The translations under genes and the position numbers were made by a program. This document shows positions 1-5,581 of a stretch of 6,385 bases of DNA, piece by piece. The DNA comes from Acidimicrobiales bacterium. Its GTDB lineage: Bacteria; Actinomycetota; Acidimicrobiia; Acidimicrobiales; Poriferisodalaceae. The notes under the pieces are model-generated. The model saw only the letters and a program-made list of their open reading frames with translations, was not told where the DNA came from and did no database searches. Position 1 is the first letter of the stretch. Each line of letters begins with the position of its first letter. Location of the stretch: assembly GCA_020439485.1 (NCBI GenBank), contig JAGQSP010000224.1, forward strand, positions 1 to 6,385, written 5' to 3'.

Positions 1-2066
1 GCGCCGACCTGCGGATGGGTTATCAGGTGGCGCCCCACCTCGTTGTCGGGGCATCGGAGATACGCGACCGTGGACTCGTCGAGCCCGGCCTGGCGGCAAG
101 CGTCCACGATCAAGGCGCTGCAGCGGGGAACCTCGGGAGCCGGCTTCAGCACCACGGGGTTGCCGGCCGCCAACGACGACGCGACGCCACCCACAGGTAT
201 GGCAACCGGGAAGTTCCACGGTGGCACCACAGCTACCACCCCGAGGGGTTCGGATTCGACGGTCGGGTTCCACTCGAGATCGTCTGCGCACCGGGCGTAA
301 TAGTGTGCGAAGTCGACGGCCTCGGAGACCTCCTTGTCGGCTTCGGCAACCGTCTTGTTGGCTTCGTCGACCATGACTGCCACGAACTCGCCTCGGCGCC
401 GTTCGATGGTGTCGCCAAGCCTGTCCAGAACCGACGCACGCTCGCGTCGACCAGAGCGCAGCCATGGCGACGCAGCCAGGCGGGCCACGACCCTGTCGAC
501 CTCGTCGGTGGTGCTGATCTGGTCGGGGGTGCGAACCCCGCTGCCCGACTCCAGAGCAGCGGCCAGCCATTGGCGGTTGGCCTGAAGCGTCGGGTCGGTG
601 TCGGGGGCATTCTCGAAGACGTCCCGCGGGCCGCTGAAGTCGACACCGGCGTGCCGGTTCTGGTCGCGCATCGCAGCCGCGACTACCTGGTTTCGTCTGG
701 CCACCGCCTCGCGGAATCGTGCGGCCTCGGTACGAAACGATTGGCTGGCGGGGGCGAGGTCGACGAGGCTGTGAAGGAAGTTCTCGGGTGAGGCGTTCTC
801 CTCGAGCCGCCTCACCAGATAGCTGATGGCCGCGTCGAAATCGGCCGGGGCGACAGCAGGCGTGTACAGCAGCATCGCACCGGCTTCGGACTTGACCGTG
901 CGCGCCTGCGCTGGTGCCATGCCCTGCAGCATCTCGAACTCGACCCTCGACTCGACACCGCGTTCGACGCTCAACAGTCGGGCGAATGCAACGTCGAAGA
1001 GGTTGTGGCTGGCCAACCCGAGGCGCACTGCTCGCATGCGGTGAGGCTGCATCAGCCAGTCGAGGCAGCGCTTGTAGTTGGCGTCGGTGTCCGCCTTGGT
1101 CGAATAGGTGGCCAGCTTCCAGCCGTGCATTGCGGCATCCACCCGTTCCATCGCCAGGTTGGCACCCTTGACCAGCCTGATCTTGATGTCGGCGCCGCCG
1201 CGGTCCTTGCGTTGCCCGGCCCACGACACCAGCCGTTCGAGGGCGCCCGCGGCATCGGGCAGGTATGCCTGCAGCACGATGCCGGCTTCGAGGTCGAGGA
1301 ACTCGGGCATGTCGAGCATGCGCTCGAACACCTCGATGGTCAACGCCAGGTCGCGGTATTCCTCCATGTCGAGGTTCACGAAGGTGTGGTTGGCGGCCGC
1401 GGCCTGGAACATGGGGGTCAGGCGGCTCGTCAACCTCTCGACGTTGTGCTCGAAGGCCCAGGGGTGGAGTTGGGCCGCAACCGATGACACCTTCACCGAC
1501 ACATAGTCGACCGACGAGTTCTCGATCAGGTCCATGGTCATAGCCAGCCGTCGGTCGGCCTCGGCGTTGCCCAGCACGGCCTCGCCCAGCAGGTTCACGT
1601 TCAGGCGATATCCCTCGGCCTGGCGTTTGTCGATGTGGTCTGCGAGCTGCCTGTGGCGTGCGTCGACCAGAAGATGGCCGACCATCTGGCGCAGCCGGCG
1701 GCGAACCAGGGGCATCACAAGTCGGGGAACCCGGGGTGCCAGCGTGGCACCGGCCCGCAGCAGCGCCCCATCGACGCGCCCGGCGAAGGCCGGCGTGCCG
1801 TGGCGGGCGACCAGGTCGGCGAGCTGCTCTGCGCCAACGGTGTCGCTGTCGGGGCGCGCCACGCGATCGACGAACTCGAGCGTGAACGCAATGCCATCGG
1901 GATCGGCCAGGATCGAGCGCAGCTTGCCTGCGGCGGCGCGGTCGGCCCGGTTCTCCTCGGCGGTGGCCTGGGCCAACCAGCGGGAGACCAGCTCGACGGA
2001 CGGGTCGACCAGGTCGTCGGGGGTGGTGGCGTGTGCGGTCTCTGGCACCGGGATCATCACCTCCAT
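1..2066 (-). CDS. putA: Bifunctional proline dehydrogenase / L-glutamate gamma-semialdehyde dehydrogenase (PutA), 3' part missing
   Basis: This enzyme oxidises proline to pyrroline-5-carboxylate with FAD, then glutamate semialdehyde to glutamate with NAD. The reading frame stays open for 688 residues from ATG 2066 to the window edge. After a helical N-terminal region (about 1-150) comes a proline dehydrogenase barrel (about 150-440): GEAV at 161, VSVKVSS at 189, NLDMEEY at 231, LQAYLPDA at 265, IRLVKGAN at 296, ASHN at 352, EFEMLQGMA at 376, and RRLEEN at 419-424, whose R-R-x-x-E matches the substrate-binding signature of the family. The aldehyde dehydrogenase domain starts near 500, with EAVDFAHYYA at 582, VPPWNFP at 614 (N618 is the conserved active-site Asn) and LAAGNPVVLKPAPE at 632. 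The catalytic Cys lies beyond the edge. No ribbon-helix-helix domain is seen at the N terminus, so it is probably not self-regulating. The start is uncertain: ATG 2057 and GTG 2048 are in frame, and GGAGG at 2064-2060 suits GTG 2048 best (11-nt spacing). The family call is very secure. Confidence 0.96.
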   Translation of the reverse strand, partial: MEVMIPVPETAHATTPDDLVDPSVELVSRWLAQATAEENRADRAAAGKLRSILADPDGIAFTLEFVDRVARPDSDTVGAEQLADLVARHGTPAFAGRVDGALLRAGATLAPRVPRLVMPLVRRRLRQMVGHLLVDARHRQLADHIDKRQAEGYRLNVNLLGEAVLGNAEADRRLAMTMDLIENSSVDYVSVKVSSVAAQLHPWAFEHNVERLTSRLTPMFQAAAANHTFVNLDMEEYRDLALTIEVFERMLDMPEFLDLEAGIVLQAYLPDAAGALERLVSWAGQRKDRGGADIKIRLVKGANLAMERVDAAMHGWKLATYSTKADTDANYKRCLDWLMQPHRMRAVRLGLASHNLFDVAFARLLSVERGVESRVEFEMLQGMAPAQARTVKSEAGAMLLYTPAVAPADFDAAISYLVRRLEENASPENFLHSLVDLAPASQSFRTEAARFREAVARRNQVVAAAMRDQNRHAGVDFSGPRDVFENAPDTDPTLQANRQWLAAALESGSGVRTPDQISTTDEVDRVVARLAASPWLRSGRRERASVLDRLGDTIERRRGEFVAVMVDEANKTVAEADKEVSEAVDFAHYYARCADDLEWNPTVESEPLGVVAVVPPWNFPVAIPVGGVASSLAAGNPVVLKPAPEVPRCSALIVDACRQAGLDESTVAYLRCPDNEVGRHLITHPQVG

Positions 2067-2168
2067 CGTGACTGGGGTCACAAGGATTGTCTTGTACGAT
2101 CCGTGCCCTACCCGCCGTCGGATTCGACAAAACACGGTCGCCGTAGCGGGCCGAGCTGGGGCGAACCC
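2067..2168. promoter_or_regulatory. Divergent control region between putA and the PAS-AraC regulator gene
   Basis: These 102 bp separate the putA start from the GTG start of the regulator, so both genes' promoters and operators should lie here. No convincing -35/-10 pair was found on either strand. The best fragments are TACGAT at 2095-2100 on the plus strand and GACAAT at 2091-2086 on the minus strand, neither with a well-spaced -35 partner. The putA side holds two abutting inverted repeats, listed separately. The regulator side is GC-rich and has only a weak GGGG at 2158-2161 as a possible ribosome binding site. The regulatory role is inferred from gene arrangement. Confidence 0.6.
2068..2095. 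repeat. Two abutting inverted repeats next to the putA start, candidate operator
   Basis: The first is GTGAC-TGGG-GTCAC at 2068-2081, with perfect 5-bp arms and a 4-bp spacer, ending one base before putA ATG 2066. The second is ACAAG-GATTGT-CTTGT at 2080-2095, with perfect 5-bp arms and a 6-bp spacer. They share two bases. Their position over the putA start and likely promoter suits a regulator binding site. AraC proteins usually bind direct rather than inverted repeats, so a different regulator could be involved. Short palindromes also occur by chance, so confidence is moderate that they exist as functional units. Confidence 0.4.
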
Positions 2169-2891
2169 GTGAAACACGTGCTCTTCGATTGCCAGGACCA
2201 ACTCCTCGAGCTGTTCGAGCATCTGAACGGGGTCCTGTTCTGCATCAAGGACGCCGATGGCCGCTACGTCTACGTGAACGACGGCTTCCTGAACCGTTCG
2301 GGCAAGACATCCAAGCGAGACGTCATCGGCCGGCGTGCGTCCGACATCTTCGTGCCGTCCAGGGCCCAGCAATACGAGGCCCAAGACGCCCACGTGCTGA
2401 CAACCGGCGCGCCGATGCACGACCTGCTCGAGCTGATCCGCAGGCCCAACGGCGACGCGGGCTGGTATGTCACCACCAAGCTGCCGGTGCGCCGCGACGG
2501 CTCGGTGGTCGGAATCGTGTCCATGAGCTCAGACCTCGAGACGCCCAGCGCCGACGACATCGCCGTCAACTCGCTGACGCGGGTCATCGACCACGTCACC
2601 GACAACCTCACGCTTGCGTTGCGGGTGGCCGACCTCGCCGAGGTGGCCGGATGCTCGACTGGCCAGTTGACCGGGCGCTTCAGGCAGGTGTTCGGTTTGA
2701 CCCCCGCCCAGTACGTCGCTCGTGTTCGCGTCGGCGCTGCTGCCGCGCTCCTGGCCGAGTCGAAGCTGGCGATAAGCGACGTCGCGGCTCGCTGTGGGTT
2801 CACCGACCAGGCCCACCTGACCCGCCAGTTCGCCCGCTACACGGGCCTCACCCCAGGGCAGTATCGGGCCGAGCGCACCGACCTGCTCTGA
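2169..2891 (+). CDS. PAS domain-containing AraC/XylS-family transcriptional regulator
   Basis: This is a 240-residue cytoplasmic DNA-binding protein with a sensory PAS domain. The PAS fold spans about residues 10-122: an N-terminal helix, then GVLFCIKDADGRYVYVND (21-38), typical of PAS_4/PAS_9 domains, then NRSGKTSKRDVIGRRASDIF, ending with the strand pair WYVTTKLPVRRDGSVVGIVS. The AraC domain spans about 137-235 with two helix-turn-helix units: LRVADLAEVAGCSTGQLTGR (151-170) and ISDVAARCGFTDQAHLTRQF (202-221), then the family ending ARYTGLTPGQYR. GTG 2169 was chosen because the PAS homology begins just after it and GGGG at 2158-2161 lies 7 nt upstream. GTG 2178 is an alternative. The frame is open further upstream, but that stretch lies opposite putA and resembles no protein. 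The gene is divergent from putA and 103 bp ahead of the binding-protein gene, so either is a plausible target. The ligand is unknown. Confidence 0.92.
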   Translation: MKHVLFDCQDQLLELFEHLNGVLFCIKDADGRYVYVNDGFLNRSGKTSKRDVIGRRASDIFVPSRAQQYEAQDAHVLTTGAPMHDLLELIRRPNGDAGWYVTTKLPVRRDGSVVGIVSMSSDLETPSADDIAVNSLTRVIDHVTDNLTLALRVADLAEVAGCSTGQLTGRFRQVFGLTPAQYVARVRVGAAAALLAESKLAISDVAARCGFTDQAHLTRQFARYTGLTPGQYRAERTDLL

Positions 2892-2908
2892 ACCGTGAAT
2901 GCCCAGTA

Positions 2909-2939
2909 TCGACCGCGGCGATCGGTTCGCTGCTAGTGT
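2909..2939 (+). promoter_or_regulatory. Possible promoter of the livJ-livH-livM genes
   Basis: TAGTGT at 2934-2939 fits the TAnnnT form of an actinobacterial -10 box. TCGACC at 2909-2914 resembles a -35 box (TTGACC with one change), but the 19-bp spacer is slightly long. Transcription from here would start near 2946 and give a leader of about 50 nt ending at a strong ribosome binding site. No terminator was seen after the regulator gene, so read-through from it is also possible. Confidence 0.4.
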
Positions 2940-2952
2940 TCCCCGGTTGAGG

Positions 2953-2969
2953 CGGGCACCGCGTGCCCG
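2953..2969 (+). repeat. Perfect 7-bp hairpin in the livJ leader
   Basis: CGGGCAC-CGC-GTGCCCG forms perfect 7-bp arms around a 3-nt loop. It lies between the possible -10 box and the ribosome binding site, ending 14 nt before the latter. It could be an operator just downstream of the transcription start or a stem in the mRNA leader. There is no T-run after it, so it is not a normal terminator. Confidence 0.5.
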
Positions 2970-2983
2970 GCTATCCGTTAATT

Positions 2984-2989
2984 GGAGGG
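2984..2989 (+). promoter_or_regulatory. Ribosome binding site that fixes the livJ TTG start
   Basis: GGAGGG is a near-ideal Shine-Dalgarno sequence. Its GGAGG core ends 6 nt before TTG 2995. This spacing, and the lipoprotein signal beginning exactly there (M-K-K-L-L), decide for TTG over the in-frame ATG at 2899. Confidence 0.85.
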
Positions 2990-2994
2990 ATCCA

Positions 2995-4299
2995 TTGAAG
3001 AAACTACTCACGCTTCTTGCGCTGCTGCTGTCGCTCAGCATGGTTGCAGCCGCTTGTGGCGACTCTGACTCCGACGACTCGTCGGACACCACCGAAGCAG
3101 CCGGCGACGCCGGCGGCGGCGATTCTGCAGGCGCTCTCGGCGAGGTCCGCGTCGCAGCTGGCGAGTCGATCCAGATTCGTTCGCTGAATGCCATCACCGG
3201 TGACGTGGCCTTCCTCGGCGTGCCCAACCAGCGCGCCGTCGAACTCGCCATCGCCGACTATGGCCAGGTCAAGGGCTTCGACGTCAGCATGGGCACCGGG
3301 CTCGACGACCTCTGCTCGGCAGACGGTGGCCAGGCTGCGGCCCAGACCATCGTGGCCGACGAGCAGGTCATCGGTGTCATCGGCACCTCGTGCTCGGGTG
3401 CAGCCACCGCTGCGGCCCCGCTCATCGGCGAGGCCGGCATGGTGATGATCTCGGGTTCGAACACCTCGCCGGCTCTGACCTCTGACCAGCAGGGCAACGC
3501 GGGCGAGAACTACAACGTCGGCTACTACCGCACCGCTCACAACGACCTGTTCCAGGGCGCTGCCATGGCCAAGTTCGTGTACGAAGACCTCGGCCTCACC
3601 ACGGCTGCGGCGATCCACGACGGCGACCCCTACACCCAGGGTCTCGCCACCGCCTTCAGCAACGCCTTCGAGGAACTCGGCGGCGAGATGGTCGGCTTCA
3701 CCGGCGTCGCCAAGGAAGACACCGACATGGTCCCGGCTCTGACCGAGATCGCTGCCGGTGGCCCCCAGGCACTGTTCTTCCCGATCTTCCAGCCCGCCGG
3801 TGACTTCGTCGCCGATCAGGCTCCTGGCGTTTCGGGCCTCGAGGACACCGTGCTGCTGGCCGCCGACGGCCTGTTGGTCGATGGTTTCCTGGCACTCGAG
3901 CAGTCCGAGGGTATGTACTTCTCGGGCCCCGACACCCGCTTCGGAACCAACGTCAACGAGAGCACCGGCAAGACCGCTGAGGACATCCTCTCGGCCTACG
4001 ACGCCGCTTACGGCGAGGCTCCGTCGGCTCCGTTCTGGGGTCACAGCTACGACGCCACCGCCATGCTGCTCGACGCCATCGATGCCGCCTCCACCATGGA
4101 CGGCGACACGCTGGTCATCGACCGTCAGGGCGTTCGCGACTACCTCGACGGCATCTCGGGCTACAGCGGTGTCATCGGCACCATCAACTGCGACGACTTC
4201 GGCGACTGCGGTTCGCAGAAGATCACGATCATCGAGCACCTCGATCACACCGATCTCGAGGCATCGAAGAACAACGTCGTGTTCGAGTACGCGCCCTGA
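2995..4299 (+). CDS. livJ: Branched-chain/hydrophobic amino acid ABC transporter substrate-binding lipoprotein (LivJ/LivK type)
   Basis: This 434-residue extracytoplasmic receptor delivers amino acids to the LivHM permease. Residues 1-20 are a lipoprotein signal (MKKLLTLLALLLSLS core) ending in a relaxed lipobox AAAC, with C21 as lipid anchor. Residues 22-49 are a Ser/Asp/Gly-rich linker. The type I periplasmic-binding fold follows: RSLNAITGDVAFLG (62-75), GGQAAAQTIV (111-120), VIGVIGTSCSGAATAAAPL (125-143), ISGSNTSPALTS (152-163), YTQGLATAF (213-221) and FWGHSYDATAMLLDAI (347-362). C107 and C133 match in position the disulfide pair of E. coli LivJ. A second close pair, C399/C405, lies in the C-terminal region. 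TTG 2995 is the start (see the ribosome binding site). It is longer than E. coli LivJ, mainly through the linker. A terminator-like hairpin separates it from livH, as expected for a receptor made in excess over its permease. The family is secure, but the ligand (leucine type, proline, urea or other) cannot be read from sequence. Confidence 0.94.
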   Translation: MKKLLTLLALLLSLSMVAAACGDSDSDDSSDTTEAAGDAGGGDSAGALGEVRVAAGESIQIRSLNAITGDVAFLGVPNQRAVELAIADYGQVKGFDVSMGTGLDDLCSADGGQAAAQTIVADEQVIGVIGTSCSGAATAAAPLIGEAGMVMISGSNTSPALTSDQQGNAGENYNVGYYRTAHNDLFQGAAMAKFVYEDLGLTTAAAIHDGDPYTQGLATAFSNAFEELGGEMVGFTGVAKEDTDMVPALTEIAAGGPQALFFPIFQPAGDFVADQAPGVSGLEDTVLLAADGLLVDGFLALEQSEGMYFSGPDTRFGTNVNESTGKTAEDILSAYDAAYGEAPSAPFWGHSYDATAMLLDAIDAASTMDGDTLVIDRQGVRDYLDGISGYSGVIGTINCDDFGDCGSQKITIIEHLDHTDLEASKNNVVFEYAP

Positions 4300-4350
4300 T
4301 CCCAGGTCGCTGACCGGGCGATGAGCTCAGCCTGATCGTCCAATACCAAA

Positions 4351-4408
4351 CCCGCATGGCAAAGCGGCCCCGCCCCGGCGAGGGCGGGGCCGCTTTCGCT
4401 CATGCGGG
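4351..4408 (+). terminator. Long terminator-like hairpin between livJ and livH
   Basis: The core is a perfect 15-bp stem: AAAGCGGCCCCGCCC (4361-4375) pairs with 4382-4396 around the 6-nt loop CGGCGA. A second pairing, CCCGCATG (4351-4358) with CATGCGGG (4401-4408), extends the stem by 8 bp. GC 4359-4360 can pair with GC 4398-4399, leaving only two single-base bulges. Only a TTT tract follows the core. It starts 51 nt after the livJ stop and ends 45 nt before livH. It probably acts as a partial terminator or mRNA 3'-end stabiliser, lowering permease expression relative to the binding protein. Confidence 0.85.
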
Positions 4409-4453
4409 CTCTGTAAACCCCAACACACACGATTCGTACAGGGAGGGCGGCCC

Positions 4454-5581
4454 ATGACGGCTGCCGTTCGCGCCAGAGGCGCCGGCCGCACCAGGGTGGA
4501 CTGGTTCTTGCTGTTCATGAGGGCTGGTTTGCTCACCCTCATCGCAGTGGGCCTGATCGCATTCATCGCCCAACAGATAGACCCCAACAACGCCTTCGCC
4601 GAATGGCGACACGGCGACGAGGGTGCCCGCAGTCTCACCTGGGACCAGTACAAGGGCCTCGTCGTCACGGGTATCAGCCAGGGAGCCATGTACGGGCTGA
4701 TCGCCCTGGGCTATTCCATGGTCTACGGCGTGCTGGGTTTCATCAACTTCGCCCACGGCGAGGTCTTCATGGTGGGCGCCTTCACCGGCTTCATCATGGC
4801 CAACAAGCTCGACGAGGCCGGCTACTGGGAAGGCGGGGCGTTCATCCCCGCGGTGCTGTTCACCATCCTGGTCTGCACCCTGGTGTCGATGCTGACGGCC
4901 GTGGTCATGGAGCGGGTCGCCTACAGACCGCTGCGTGGCTCTCCACGGCTGATCCCGCTGATCACCTCCATCGGCGTGTCGTTCTTCCTTCAGAACGCCA
5001 TCAACCTGTTGTTCGGACCCGGAGCCAAGGGTTATCCGTCCAACCCCGACTGGCTCGACGACCGCTACACCTTCTTGAACATCGAGGGTGTCAAGGTTCT
5101 CGTCATCGTCGTGGCCGCCATCTCGATGGCCGGCCTCTGGTACTTCGTCGAGCGCACCAAGACCGGCAAGGCGATGCGCGCCGTTGCCGAAGACAAAGAG
5201 ATCGCTGCCCTGATGGGCATCAACGTCAACCGCACCATCGTCACCACGTTCGCGGTCGGTGGCGCGATGGCCGGAATCGCCGGAATCCTCTGGGGCCTGC
5301 TGTTCCGTTCGGTCACCGCCTTGACCGGCTTCCTGCCCGGCATCAAGGCCTTCACCGCAGCCGTCGTCGGTGGCATCGGCAACCTCGGTGGTGCCATGGC
5401 CGGCGGCGTCTCGTTGGGCGGTGCCGAGGCTCTCGCCCCGCTGATGATCCTGGACCCGTTGGGTGTCACTGGCCCGTCGCAGTTGCGTGACGCGGTGGCC
5501 TTCACCCTGTTGATCCTGGTCCTGCTGATCAAACCCACCGGCCTGTTCGGCGAGCGGCTTTCATCGGAGGACCGGGCATGA
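4454..5581 (+). CDS. livH: Branched-chain amino acid ABC transporter permease LivH
   Basis: This 375-residue inner-membrane protein is one of two permease subunits forming the HAAT importer channel. The LivH signature starts at about residue 73: GISQGAMYGLIALGYSMVYG, then FINFAHGEVFMVGAF (96-110). It continues through MERVAYRPLRGSPRLIPLITSIGVS (152-176, described here as two joined motifs), the cytoplasmic ATPase-contact loop TKTGKAMRAVAEDKEIAALM (235-254), GIKAFTAAVVGGIGNLGGAM (296-315), and the family ending KPTGLFGE (360-367). Several hydrophobic spans cover 18-40, 71-116, 130-152, 165-187, 212-231, 262-284 and 346-360. An extra N-terminal segment and a linker (to about 70) make it longer than E. 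coli LivH (about 308). GGAGG at 4442-4446, 7 nt before ATG 4454, fixes the start. The stop overlaps the next start by 4 bp (ATGA), implying translational coupling. LivG/LivF ATPases are not in view. Confidence 0.95.
   Translation: MTAAVRARGAGRTRVDWFLLFMRAGLLTLIAVGLIAFIAQQIDPNNAFAEWRHGDEGARSLTWDQYKGLVVTGISQGAMYGLIALGYSMVYGVLGFINFAHGEVFMVGAFTGFIMANKLDEAGYWEGGAFIPAVLFTILVCTLVSMLTAVVMERVAYRPLRGSPRLIPLITSIGVSFFLQNAINLLFGPGAKGYPSNPDWLDDRYTFLNIEGVKVLVIVVAAISMAGLWYFVERTKTGKAMRAVAEDKEIAALMGINVNRTIVTTFAVGGAMAGIAGILWGLLFRSVTALTGFLPGIKAFTAAVVGGIGNLGGAMAGGVSLGGAEALAPLMILDPLGVTGPSQLRDAVAFTLLILVLLIKPTGLFGERLSSEDRA

Noticed and set aside
15..791. Plus-strand open frame of 258 codons
   Set aside because: It is antisense to the putA coding sequence, whose motifs are unmistakable; the translation resembles no family.
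2134..2144. ACGG-TCG-CCGT inverted repeat ahead of the regulator gene
   Set aside because: The 4-bp GC-rich arms are too short to support a site.
1635..2168. Upstream extension of the PAS-AraC reading frame by 178 codons
   Set aside because: The extension is antisense to putA and shows no domain; PAS homology begins just after GTG 2169.
1534..2172. Plus-strand open frame rich in Ser, Arg and Thr
   Set aside because: It is antisense to the first part of putA and crosses the divergent control region; low-complexity composition indicates a shadow frame.
2899..2994. ATG 2899 as the start of the binding-protein gene
   Set aside because: It would add 32 Arg-rich residues before a clear lipoprotein signal and ignore the ideal ribosome binding site before TTG 2995.
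3004..4248. Long open frame (414 codons) on the minus strand, opposite the binding-protein gene
   Set aside because: It lies wholly antisense to a secure LivJ gene; its translation is a Val/Gly/Asp/Arg-rich stretch with no recognisable motif, as expected from GC-rich codon bias.
4305..4315. Small inverted repeat GGTC-GCT-GACC after the livJ stop
   Set aside because: Arms of 4 bp are common by chance in GC-rich DNA, and the strong hairpin downstream explains termination better.
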